DNA of 64,000 nt, taken from NCBI RefSeq assembly GCF_000003815.2, contig NC_049991.1, positions 15,642,202 through 15,706,201 on the forward strand, given 5' to 3'. Both the position numbers and the translations under genes were made by a program. Positions 39,001-50,700 of the stretch are shown here, piece after piece (the first letter of the stretch is position 1; each line of letters begins with the position of its first letter). This DNA comes from Branchiostoma floridae. Its lineage: Eukaryota > Chordata > Leptocardii > Amphioxiformes > Branchiostomatidae. The notes beneath the pieces are model-generated. The model worked only from the letters and a program-made list of their open reading frames with translations, did not search any database and had not been told where the DNA came from.

Positions 39001-39363
39001 GCAATATTATCAGGTGAACATTTAGAGTAAGATATGGGATCATTTGTGAATTTCATGGCTTAAGTATGTGCGGTAGCTGTTATAACGACCGGCTTTCAAA
39101 TCACGAGTCGTTAGGAGCGTAAGTTTCCTAATGAGATTCAGTTCCCTCTATAACAAAGCCGGCCACAGAGAGTATAGAGACTTCAAAGCAATACTTGCAG
39201 GTGAACATCATTTAGAGTAGGAGATTTGGAATTATTTGTAATTTTCAATGTGCACTTAGCGGTTATAGCGACGGCTTTCAAATCATGGGTCGTTTGGAGC
39301 GTAAGTTTCCTAATGAGATTTAGTTCTCTGTGGAACAAAGCCGGCCACAGAGAGTATAGAGAC
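39001..39363. repeat. Tandem duplication, period 187 bp
   Basis: GCAATATTATCAGGTGAACA at 39001 recurs as GCAATACTTGCAGGTGAACA at 39188. Both copies then share CGGCTTTCAAATCA, GAGCGTAAGTTTCCTAATGA and GCCGGCCACAGAGAGTATAG. Identity is about 80% by eye. No coding sense is seen; the function, if any, may be regulatory. Confidence 0.8.
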
Positions 39364-40955
39364 CGTGTCTTGTTTACGCGGCGGAGCCCGGGCCGGCTTA
39401 CAAGGCAAACACGGCCAACACGACACGCTCTGTCAGAACCAGCCGTTCTACACAGGACTCAGGTGAAACCCAAGGTGTCTCTTTTATGGCCCCAGTTGTA
39501 CAATTGTTCACGGATGCTTGTCTTTCTTTTCGCAGAGAAAAGGCCTTTTTACACGCTTTTAATCGTCACAAGCTAATATCTATTTCTGTCCCTTGGTTAT
39601 TTTGGTCGGCTCTTCAAAGAAGACATACGTCAATTCAGATATTACTATACACGGCATAATTCATTAGCCGTCTTATGTGATGTTGGTTTAACCCTTTGGT
39701 AGTTGACATACGAGCATCAATTTTCGTTTGCGGCACAACACAAACATTTGTACAAGTTTAAGCTTCTGTAGTTTATAGGTTAACGTGTCATACTAAGTCA
39801 TAGATCACGTCGAAGGGCTTACTTTCAAAACGCTGCGTGAAAAGAATGGAATTTTGCAAAGATTGTTCATATGTCTTTATATACATGTATAACTAAGGCG
39901 CTTTGGCTCAAATCAATTCATAATCCATGTATTGAAGTTCTGAAGAAAGTTCGGAAAATGTTGATCGTAGAAAATGCAACATTTAAAAATTTGCAGGTTT
40001 CACGAACAAAAATCGTTGACTTTCCCCGCTGTAGCCGGGCAGTTGCCCCTCCGCACAACTGAGGTTACCAAGGACGCAGTCTTGACTTCCTGAACCCAAA
40101 CGCATTGTTAGGATTAGCTTTTGTCTCGGTATATATACTTAGGACTATTAGGAGGCGATTTGTTTCACACGCTGGGAGTGTAGGGTGAGATTTAACTTGC
40201 GGCTGTCGTTTTGTAATGACCGTCAGGTGAGGTAAGCAAACAAAAGAGTTCGTCCAGTTTTGCACGTCAAGGTACACGCTTTTGGAACGGGACTTTAACT
40301 TCTAGAACCCCCGTGAGGTAGCATGTTTCTTACATTTGTCAGATCGGTTACCCCCGTCTTTTGTGATGTTTCTTTACACAAAAACATCGGGGAAAATATC
40401 GGTACCAATCAGATAAGGCTCCCAATGTTGCCGGGATGGAGCAGGGTGAATGGTATCCATGCACCGCGTGGAGGATCAAAATATCCCCGGCATTCCTGCT
40501 CCCTTGTGCTTGGCTCAATCGCGGGTCTATCTCTGTTGCGATGTTATCAGCTTGTATGGAAACGGCTGGATTCCCGCTAAGTCCTGGTTAAACATTCGGG
40601 GAGAAACATGTTTCCAAACGGGTCTTAGTCTCAGCGATTGGCCGCGAAGTTAGTTTTTAACGGTTCTTACAAAAAGGACGTGTTGTATCATAAATTAGCA
40701 ACGGGAATTTTCATCAAGGCTGAATTGTTAAGACCAATCTTTTTTAGCTGACGGTTTCTTTAATTCATCGGAAACAAATCGCTACACCTGTTAAGGTATG
40801 CCTGAGACTAATGACTGGTTGGTAGGTGCGGGTCTGACTCAAATGACCTAATTTAAAGCCTCTTTTGTACTTCAAAAATGACTTTTAGTACTTAGCACGA
40901 CAGTTGTTGTTTTACAGTCGCCAATCGTTCGAGTTTATTTATAAAAGCCGTTCTC

Positions 40956-41055
40956 NNNNNNNNNNNNNNNNNNNNNNNNNNNNNNNNNNNNNNNNNNNNN
41001 NNNNNNNNNNNNNNNNNNNNNNNNNNNNNNNNNNNNNNNNNNNNNNNNNNNNNNN
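40956..41055. other. Assembly gap, 100 N
   Basis: Exactly 100 Ns, a placeholder of unknown true length. It lies upstream of the CARD-Ig coding exons and could hide an upstream exon. Confidence 0.98.
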
Positions 41056-41466
41056 AACAATAAGGTCAGTGCTCCCTCCGGCTTGAATGCTACGGAAGAA
41101 TAGTCCTCCCTCCGGCAACACGTTCCCTTTGTTCGCGACATGGATACTGTTGCCACCCGGCGCAGATCACATTGACAGTATTTTGATAACGTACGTTTCA
41201 AGTGTGTGTTTCCCTGTACAAGTGTCGCCTAATCTTAGCAACAAAGCAATTTTGTTCCATTTCAACTTTATTCAACACGGTGTGGCATGTAAAAAATCCA
41301 AATACAGAACTTTGCAAAGTACAACTCTTATCAGGACCCTAGAGACTATGTAATTATGCTGTTCTTGTCCTCAGTTAATGATTTGTAGACATGAGTCGGC
41401 CCGAGTGAGGTTGCTATGTCATTTTTTTTTCTCACGTGTATGTTTGTATGACGCCCAGATGCCAAC

Positions 41467-44173
41467 ATGTCGGTGGCGTACCGTCAGATCATCTTCATGA
41501 ACCGCCCGACGCTGGAGCGGGAGGTCCGAGTCGACCCCGTGGTGGACTACCTGGCAGAGAAGGGCACGCTGGGCCAGGCGCAGCAGTCGGAGCTGAGACG
41601 GATCGGGACGTCGCGAGGCCGGCTGCTCAGGCTGTTGGACATGTTGCCGGTCCTGGGGGACGAAGCCTTCCACGACTTCTGCGACGCCGTCAGACACGGG
41701 GCCGGGCAGCCCGACCTGGCCGCCGTCTTGGAGAGACCAGGTGAGGGGTCCGCGGCGTTAATTTTGTCGTTACTTTATCCTGTATATATTTGTTATGAGT
41801 CTGTTTAAAAGGCTTTCGATGAACGACCTGTACCTAGCCCTTCGAGGTACGAATGTACAGTAAAGATCTTTCAGTCATCTTTATGATCATCAGAGTAGAG
41901 TCAAAGACTGACAGAGACAATTGGCTTGGAACAACAGATTTCCACTTGTAGTTAGCAGTAGTCAGGTTGTTTAGCTAACATGTAGATCACTGTGTCACAA
42001 ACAGGACGATTATCAGTAGAAATGAACCTTAAAAATGATATTCTAATCTCGTAGTAGATCATTGCAGACACATGTAGTGGTTGTCTTATTGAAATTTGTG
42101 AGAAGTTGCTACTAGTACTTGTTCAAACACCATGGTACTTCTTCCCTCCCAGCGGAGAAAGTCAAAGTCCCCCGCGTCCCTCCGATAGACATGGCTGAGA
42201 TGCAGACGGAGGAGAGCGAGGAGGACAGCTTCAGGAGCACTCCAGGTACGGTGTAGTCTTTACTTACTCTCCAGGCAGAGGCTGGTGGGGAAAATCGTGA
42301 CCTTTTCCTTATATGCCGTCTTTTCCAACCACACTTGGTGGGGAAAGCTGACAGAAAAAGACGGCATATTATATAAAGAAAAGGTCACGATGTTCGCCGT
42401 CAGTCTCTGCTTGCGACGGAGAGTAGTCTTTACTACATTCACTAAGAAGGTTGCGTTTTCAGTAGCGTTCAGTGTATGTTTGTCTTTGTGTGTGTGAATT
42501 TGTGTGTATGTATGCATGTGTGTGTGTGTATTAGTCTGACAACCCAATAGCTCGAGAAGGCCTGGATGTATTGTCTTGATGAGATCTTGAGATGATTAGG
42601 TTTTTGCCTGCTAGCGTTTGTTTAGGAATTCAATTGCATGATGATCTCATTAGGTTGTCGTTCCAGACTATTTTGTTCATGCATTACTCCGTAAAATCTG
42701 CTCATCTGTTATTAAGGTATCAATCACGCTTTGCTGGGTATGCATAGACAAGACGCAGAAAACTCAAGACACTTTTCGCGAGTCTGCAATGATGACATAG
42801 ATGACATACGAGTGTGTGTCAGATTGCAAGATATGTACCTGAAAGCAATTCAAGTCTTTTGTGTTGATTTTTCTGTACACTGTTTGTTGTGTCCAACCCA
42901 GAACCAATCCGACCGATGATCATCACGAACGGAATCCGGCCCAGAAAGGGAGAACCCGTCCAGGTCTCCAAACTCGGCCACGCAGTCACTCTCAAATGCA
43001 AATTCTACCTGAATCCACATCTACCGCCCAGAATAACGTGGCTGAAAGGTCGGAAACTGTCCACGGCAACAATCATCTTCGACGGGTTCTTCTACCGGTC
43101 CAACGCCCCCTACTCCCCGAGAGAGTTCACGCAAGCCTTCGGGGAATATGAGCAGAGGCTCCGCCTGGATGAGCGGGAGTTCCCGGCCATCACCCTGTAC
43201 CATGTCGGGCCCGAAGACGCGGATAGGTACTGGTGTAGGGTGTCCGCCAAGAGGACCATCACGGGGTCCGTGGTTCTACAATGTTCAGGTCGGTACCGAA
43301 CCTACCGTAAGATTTTAACCGTAGTAGCAGGTAATTGTCTCTTCCGTGTACCCAAGTGATCACTTTACCCCCCACTACAAGATAATGTTGTAAACAGATC
43401 CAACAATTATAAGGTGGACCTATTCATCCAATAATAAGTAGTTGCCTGTGCGGCAATAATGTATTACAGACAGTTCAGTTGTTAACATGTCTACAGACCA
43501 CTTATTGACGTGCAACATTCGTGTTTCGCCGGCGACCGCAAAATTGTTCAGTAATCGTTTTCAACAAGAGCGTGTTATCACAATTCTCCAAGCAATGGTT
43601 CCGGTTGGAATGCCAGTAGTATTCGCGATTTTCTTCGAAGGGAGGCAGACTAAAATTGCCATAAATCGTTATCAGCAGGTGTGTCTTATCACCAATACGC
43701 TCGGTGCGTATCGACATGTACACAACACAATGCACCTGTTGCGTTCATTTGCATGAAATCGAAGAGTTTGGGGCAGTACAGGCGCTTTATAAATAAGTAA
43801 TTAGTACAATACACATGTTACAAGACTTAAAATATACATGGACTAAAGGCACCCCATTGTTCTTGGCCACATGTAAAGGAAAAATACTTTTATTATAACT
43901 TTTGCATTCCGTCCACCTCTACGACCATATCGACCTACCATCTAAAACCTACAGCATAATAAATTCTAACGTTGTATCTCCCTCTCAGACGACCCGGAGA
44001 CCGTTGCCAGGCAGACGCCGCGGGAGAACTCGCCGGTGCCCCTGAGAGTGACGCCTCGGTCCCGCAGCGGCTCGCCCCCGCAGGGGTACGCCTTCAACGA
44101 GCGGGACAGGTGGATCCAGACCGCGGACGAGACGTACCTCAACAGACGACGCTTTGCTGACCAACTGTGTTAA
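41467..44173 (+). CDS. CARD plus immunoglobulin-domain protein, apparently cytosolic
   Basis: Four exons in consistent phase (41467-41740, 42153-42245, 42902-43288, 43989-44173) encode 312 residues. Residues about 13-90 read as a CARD: helix-like VDPVVDYLAEKGTL, then the diagnostic RLLRLLDMLPVLGDEAFHDF, close to RAIDD/caspase-type CARDs. Residues 92-122 form an acidic linker (MQTEESEEDSF). Residues about 123-250 read as one Ig domain of V/I type: Cys155, Trp169 in ITWLKG, and Cys234 in DADRYWC. The last 61 residues are a Ser/Pro/Arg-rich tail (SRSGSPP). No signal peptide or membrane helix is seen, so the Ig domain is probably intracellular. The ATG at 41467 follows an acceptor (GCCCAG) by 8 bases, and the frame is open back to it, so an upstream coding exon cannot be excluded. 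By architecture it may be a death-fold signalling adaptor, perhaps for NF-kB or apoptosis; this is inference. Confidence 0.82.
42265..42425. mobile_element. Mutator-like MITE with perfect 9-bp target duplication
   Basis: The element starts TACTCTCC and ends GGAGAGTA. Long inverted arms follow (AATCGTGACCTTTTC against GAAAAGGTCACGAT, and ATGCCGTCTTTT against AAAAAGACGGCAT). GTCTTTACT flanks it at 42256-42264 and 42426-42434 without mismatch, so the insertion is fairly young. It begins 20 bases after a donor site of the CARD-Ig gene. Confidence 0.8.
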
Positions 44174-44740
44174 TGAATGTTTTGTAGTTTAACAAAATAT
44201 ATGTTCTTTGTTCTTTGGTGAATAAGGAAAACAGGATGATCTCCAACGTAATGGCTTTCAAAGCCATCACACATCATTTTACGCCAAAAAGCAGTTACTC
44301 AAGCAACTGGATATGATTTTGGAAAAGGTTAGACGTTTAAGACAGCCATCCGGCTGCTTTCGTCACTGACAACTTGTACTTTTTAGTTGGTATCCGTTGT
44401 ACACACACTAGCAGTTTGGCTAGAATGGTCAAAAGGATACGTCTAACCTAACATGAATTACCACCCCTGCTAGTCACATAGACTATGATTATTCTATTCT
44501 CTGTCTAGATTTGATGTAATTTTGACATATGTCCATATTACTTACTCGATTCCAGTACACTGTGTGCATCTAACAGTTAGACTCCAGGCACAAAAGTAAT
44601 CCTATTGCAGTCTTCTCTAATCTAGTTTCTTCAGATCTTCAAGCAATGTTTTTGCTCTCCTTTATAATATGTATGATCAGAAGATAACAGACTGAATGTG
44701 CCATTTCTCTGTTTACTCGATTAAGACATTTTCAATGGGA

Positions 44741-44746
44741 AATAAA
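44741..44746 (+). terminator. Candidate polyadenylation signal of the CARD-Ig gene
   Basis: AATAAA about 570 bases after the stop codon, followed by a T/G-rich stretch (TTTTGTACAC). Confidence 0.45.
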
Positions 44747-44900
44747 TACATTTTGTACACAGATGTTGTAAACACCACCTCTACAGACCATGTGTAACCC
44801 TTACTTGTATTGTCTTTAACAAGTCTCACTACAATAGCTTGCAAATTACAGAGGATTTGCAACATGAATGTTTCACTACTACTACTACTACTACTACTAC

Positions 44901-45257
44901 CAGGCTTTTAGCTAGGATTTTATAATAGGGAGTCCAAACTTATTGGTGAGTCGCGGTAAGTGACTATTTTAGCGGGGGTCTGGGGGCATCCACCTTCCAT
45001 GTTGCAGAGTTTTTGATGATTTTAAGTTTAAAAAGTGCATTCTTAGGTATCCCAAGAGGCAAAAATACTGTTCCAGTAGAAGACTGTCACAGTAGTAGAC
45101 TGTGGCCACAGATGACCTGGTAGCATCCCTGGTCAATTTCATGCTTGTCAGACCATTTTCTCTGTAGTGTAAGGGCGTCCAGGGGCATCACATTTCTTGT
45201 TATTCTAAGAAAAGTGCGTCCAGATGACGCGTCGACGCATGCCTGGCTAAAAGCCTG
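44901..45257. mobile_element. hAT-like MITE inserted in a trinucleotide repeat
   Basis: The element starts CAGGCTTTTAGCTAGG and ends GCCTGGCTAAAAGCCTG, an inverted pair. ACTACTAC flanks it at 44893-44900 and 45258-45265, an 8-bp duplication as expected for hAT. The left flank is an (ACT)n run, so part of the duplication could be coincidental. The interior has no coding frame. Confidence 0.65.
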
Positions 45258-45351
45258 ACTACTACCTAGTCTCTTCACCTCCTGGTTTTACATTATCACA
45301 ATATTTTGAAATAATTTGAGAATGTACAATGGCCACTTTAGGAAGATGGGT

Positions 45352-45357
45352 TTTATT
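45352..45357 (-). terminator. Candidate PHF5A polyadenylation signal
   Basis: TTTATT on the plus strand reads AATAAA on the minus strand, about 560 bases after the PHF5A stop. Nearer variants such as TATAAA exist, so this is tentative. Confidence 0.3.
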
Positions 45358-45918
45358 CTAACAGTTGCCTTATCAACTAATATACAAGTACATGTAGAAA
45401 ACTCAGACTGTGTGACAGACTGTTCACACATGGAAGCAGATATGAACAGACACATTGATTTAATGATCCAATCTTCAAATAGATTTACCAGTGACAGGCA
45501 GGCAGTATCCATGGGCATAAACAATCACCATTCCATCAGTTAATCTACTTGGTGATTGCTATTGACCACCTGTGAGCTATAAACATGAGGAATCCATGGT
45601 TTGTAAATATATGAATCAGAACATCCATATACATCCTCCCAGAATAATGCAATAAAGATGATGATATATTTACTACAACAATGGAATGTCGAAAAAGAGC
45701 ATTCATAACATTGTCAAAAGTTACCGAACTTATGTCTGTGATATCCTACGTGCATAAAGCTTGTTTTATACACATCATTCTATAAAATGCACCTTGAAAG
45801 TCCCTTTACTTTACTTTCTGTAAACTACCATCCTTGTCAGGGTATGAAAAAAGGATTGAGTTTGAGGAGTACAGAATTGATGATATCATACTAAGTAAAA
45901 AAATGTAAATGCTGTGCA

Positions 45919-47225
45919 CTATCTCTTCTTGAAGCCATACTTCTTGCGCTCATAGAACAAATCTGTCTTGGCACTTCCCAGGTTCACAATCTTTGGACAG
46001 CCATCTCTCTGGAAAATAAGAGAACAACACAGTAAGTTACAGTTACAAATAGATAAATATACATGAACATCATCATTTTAACACAGAGATGGATAAAATT
46101 AAAAAGAAAACTGTGACTTGATACTAGCATTTCCACTGTTGGATTGCAATAGACAGCAGCAGCTTACATGGCAGTGTTTCTCCTATAGAGACTTTGCCTT
46201 GATGATACGACTATGCCAAGAAGCTTACCCCCTGCCTGAGACTGGCAGAAAAGTTTGGCGTACCTGGATAACCGATAGAGTCAAATAATGATTCTGCCTG
46301 CCTGTAGTGTATGAATCAGGACAACATAATAAAAATGTATGGGGTTCACTGAACCATTGTTACCTCTGTGGGCTAAATCATAGGGGAAGCAAAGGATTTC
46401 TGCATGTTTTGTCACCTGAAGAGTTTAGCCCCTAGCTGATCAGGACAAATTGGCACTGAATCCAGGAGGGTATGCTTTACCCTAACCCCTCACCTGTCCT
46501 AGCTAGGCCTGGTGCCAGACTATCAAGGTACCAAAACATCCAGGACTCTTAATAACAAAACATATTACAAAGACCACTCACATCTTTCTCCTGTATCGTG
46601 CACTCCTTGCAGTAGTAGGCGTCTGACACCCCCGGCCCTCCACAGATGACACAGCGGCCCTGGTACGAGCCGTAGTTACACTCGTCACAGATACGCACCA
46701 GTGTACAGGGTCGGACGTACGAGTCACAGATCACACACTTCCCATCACACTTCTCACAAAGGCGACCGATGGCTGGAACAGAAGTCATGGTAGTTAGTCC
46801 TTTATGTATAACTCAAGTGGGTTTTCTAGACATGATTTTGTGGTACCTAACCGAATTTGCTGATGTGATTCCTAAATCCTAATCCTACTAGCAATACCAT
46901 GAGAACATGGTAACATGGTATAAAGGTATAAACATTGATATAAGCAAAATGTCTATTTCTAAGTCAAAAATCAGCAACAACATCGAGAGATATATACACA
47001 ATGGGTGCTTTTTTTTCTACAGCAACGCCCCTGCTCACCGCTTTAACGTTAGGCTCAAATCTAAACTCTAATCTAAATTCACATCAGTTGAATGCACTGC
47101 ACAACAATGGGAACCAACACGCATGGTGGGAGGGGGGTGACTAAGTGACCGACACTCTTCGACCAACACTTACCTACTCCCGGCTGTTTCCGGCAAAATA
47201 TCAAATCAGGATGATGCTTGGCCAT
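45919..47225 (-). CDS. PHF5A: PHD finger-like protein 5A, SF3b subunit of the U2 snRNP
   Basis: PHF5A (SF3b14b, yeast Rds3) is a small zinc-binding subunit of SF3b that helps U2 snRNP recognise the branch point. Three minus-strand exons, 47225-47174, 46772-46582 and 46008-45919, give 110 residues, exactly the human length. The protein starts [17 protein letters not shown]. It carries the family's series of CxxC pairs ([30 protein letters not shown]) and ends [11 protein letters not shown]. Only a few residues appear to differ from the human protein. It is divergent with coilin and probably shares its promoter. Confidence 0.98.
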
Positions 47226-47720
47226 CCCGTCTCTTCTCTGGTTTGTTCACAAACGTGCACCTGAAATGCTCTGGCGGAGACGAAACACAAAGACTTGGAC
47301 AAAATTTCCCGCAACTCTGCAAACGTCGTGCAAACCTCCGCTATCCCACAATGCAGTATCCGGCTATCACACTACAAGATAGGTAACCTTTTAGCACAAC
47401 TATTAGTACAATTTTACGAAAAATAAAGCTATAAATATACTGTTATTTATACAACATCTTCAAGAACATTTGTCTATATGTGTTAAATGCTTGATAAATT
47501 CAAATTTGTCCTATTAAGTGTAGTTTAGTTACAAAACATCCCTCCCTTTGAAATAGTGAACCTGTCCTAAGTAAGCGTTTCCGTTTCCGGGTGCGTCTCG
47601 TGTCTTGCATGCATCTCAGTGTTTGTGTCGCATCTTTCGTCTGATTTAGCAAGTTAGTTCGACTTTAGCGCAGATTTTGAGACACCAAAGTAAAGACTAG
47701 ATACACAGGCTCATTCCAGG
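47226..47720. promoter_or_regulatory. Bidirectional promoter between PHF5A and coilin
   Basis: The two start codons lie 495 bases apart, head to head. TCCCACAATGC at 47344-47354 fits the ZNF143/THAP11-type element (TCCCAnnATGC) common in housekeeping promoters. No TATA box is seen at a useful distance from either gene. Both genes act in nuclear RNA processing, so co-expression is plausible. Confidence 0.6.
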
Positions 47721-50700
47721 ATGAGTACGTGCGTGCGCGTGAGGCTGCGGTTTGAGCAGACGCCACCGGTGGTGTGCGGGTCCGGGCCGGGAGCCTGGCT
47801 GTTGGTGGACATGGACTCCTGCCGCCTGGTGGCAGACCTGGAGTTCCTCATCAAGCGGCGCTTCGGCCTGAGCAAGAGGCGGCGGCTCCACCTGTGGATG
47901 GACGGGTTCCTGCTGCCGCCAACAGAGAAGATAGCAGTGGTTCGGGATGGAGATGTCATCAGGTATGGTAGGGTTATGACTCTGATACAATAAAAGTTAT
48001 AAACAAATTTTGCTCTATTCTATAAATTACTTAATGTCAGTGAGTTCTTCATTGGGCTAACCAGATAACGAGGGGTATGCTACGGGGCAAAATCTATATT
48101 TCCCGTGCTGACATTCTGTTAAAAAAATTATACAAAATATGGTAATGGATACGTAGAGTCAAGTAGTCCATCCATTGTATCACCTTTTTGATTCCAGTTT
48201 GATTCTTTTTTTGGTGTTTACAGTGTTGAACAGACAGAAGAGGCAGTGAGTGAGGACCGCTCCATCCCATTAACATCTGATAAGCAGGTGACCACCAGTG
48301 ATAGGAGGCAGAAGAGGAAAGCACAGACAAGTGAGGAAGAAGAGGATGAGCCGGATACAGCCAGACTCAGGGCACAGAACAAAGACAGAAAGAGGAAGAA
48401 GCCAAAGATAAACGGCAGTGACAGTGGAGTCAGCACTAGTTCTTCTGCTATGCCAGTAGCTGCTACAAAAACAAAAGGAGTTCAAAAGCCACAGAAAAAG
48501 AGGAATGAAAAAAAGAATAAGAATCCTGGAAAGCCAAGCCAAGTAGTCTCTTCACTCCCTAAAGCTAGCGTACCTGGAAACAAAAGAGACATTTCTAAAT
48601 CTTCTACATCCAAGTGTTCTGCTATCAATGGAGGTAAACAAACTGGTACCAAGATTGTAAAACCCGTGACAACAAAGTTGAGAGGAAATGTAGTAAAGGA
48701 CTCAAGTAGCAGCAGCAGTTCAGATGACAGTGACTCTGACAGCGACTCAAGCAGCAGTGATTCAAGTTCAAGTGCCACCAGTGTTGAAGTCAAGCTGAGG
48801 ACCAGTGTCCAGACAAAGACATGCAGTAGACCAGGGCCAGTTAGCAACCCTCAGCAAAGGAAGAATAAACCTGCCACAGACACCAGCAGCAGCGACTCCA
48901 GCTCAAGTGATACAGATGGTGATGATGTCAGTGTTGATAAACGAATACATAGCAGATATGCTGCTGTTAGTAAACCTGTACAAGGGCAAAGCAACCCTAA
49001 ACAGAATGGGAAGATCTGCAATGCTGTACAGTTATCTTCTATTGGTGGGAACATGTCACAAGCCTGTACCTCTGTCCCACATGTATCACCTACAGAACAG
49101 GCAGGTAGCACCAGATATGTCTCCACTGTGCTGACTGTACCCATCACTCAGAGACTACAGGCAATGACAACTGGGAAACAACAAGAAGCTTCAACCAGTC
49201 CACCTAAAGGGAAAGCTGTTGGTCCAGCATCAAAGGGTCACATTGTGTTTGGGTCAGACTCAGAGAGTGACTCAGGCTCCAGTGGGTCAGGTGGTGAGGG
49301 GGAGGATCAACAGGTTGTTAACAGCCACACAGATGTACCACAGACAAGCACAGCTCAAGTTCCTGATCAAGCTATTAACGTAAGTATATGTACATACTAT
49401 GTACACAGGGAGGAAAATGTACTTCTCACCTCAAGAAGTTTGTAATGTTCATTCAGATTTTTTTTCTTATTTTTGTTTAAAGTTCATTCAATCATTGTTG
49501 TAACTGCACCTGTACACCAAGATAAATTGTGGGTAATATGTCAAAAGTGAAGGCTTTCAAGACATGATAAAAACATACATAAAGCATGGTAGAGACAAGA
49601 ACTGCTTACAAATTGCAAGTTAGGGTCTTCACCTTTGACATATTACCCACATTACATCTTTCTGGGCATATGCAGTTGGAATTATGAACAGACTTATTAC
49701 AAGGATTTGTTTTTATTGTTGCATTATGCTTTAGGAGAGAAAGAAGTCTTCCAGAGTAGAACCTGCCCCACCCCTAGCACCCCCACCTGTAACTGTACCT
49801 AAGGACTATGATGCCTTCCCCCCGCTCCATGGACCACCTCGGGTGGGAGACAGGATTGCCTACAAGGTGAGTAGAACGGTTGTGTCTCCAAAATTGATAC
49901 AGCCACAAGTGCATCTGGTATCTAACTTATTCTGAGACATTTGAAGGTAACAGCTAGCCCGGGTACCATCCTATTTCTACCGGGCTGCCTGCACTCGCTA
50001 CCCTAAAAATATTATTTTAGGGTAGCAAATGTAAGGAGCCCCGGTAGAAATAGGATGGTACCCAAGCTACGGCCAACAAATCCAAAAAAGGCAATCAGAC
50101 ATGGCATGCTGCTTTTCAAGGCCGTTCCATTCTCACAGATCAAAAAAGCACTGAGGGTGAGCTTTCAGGGTGGACCCAGTAGTAATTGGATGGTACCCAG
50201 GCTAGTCTAACTTTGTCACACATATTTAAACTTTACTTTCTACCTCGTTTTGCAGATTCTCGAGATGTCAGCAAACTACTGCCCTGAAATTTCATCATAC
50301 AAGGTAAGCACATTTCTATTTCCTGTCAGCTTGTCTTTCTCTTATGTTGCATTGAAGAAGAATTGGTAAGCTTGTAGATATCATCACTGTTGTACATCAA
50401 TGTATTAGATGCCATCCATGTGGTCATGATTTTTTTTAATCCCAGGAGGCAGTAGTGACTGGTTATGACCCAGCGACTGGTGACCTGGAAGTGGAAATGG
50501 TGTACGATATCACAGCCTACAGTGAGTACATGTTTAATTCATTTTCTAACTTAAATGATAGCCCTTGAATGCTTGTAACAAGAGATTTTATATGATAGGT
50601 TTGTAGTACCTTTTACAGTAACAAACAGAAATACATCCATTTGCCCACACTTATGTAGTGCTTGATTTGTTCTGATTTACAGAGAAGCAAAACAAACCAG

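Larger units (their letters stand above)
37404..41458 (+). other. Long non-coding stretch, possibly first intron of the CARD-Ig gene
   Basis: No supported gene. It contains the 187-bp tandem duplication at 39001-39363 and the gap at 40956-41055. Open frames are short and without motifs. Confidence 0.4.

Noticed and set aside
48270-49147. Minus-strand open frames opposite coilin exon 2
   Set aside because: They are Leu/Ser-rich mirror images of the Lys/Ser codons of coilin and have no independent support.
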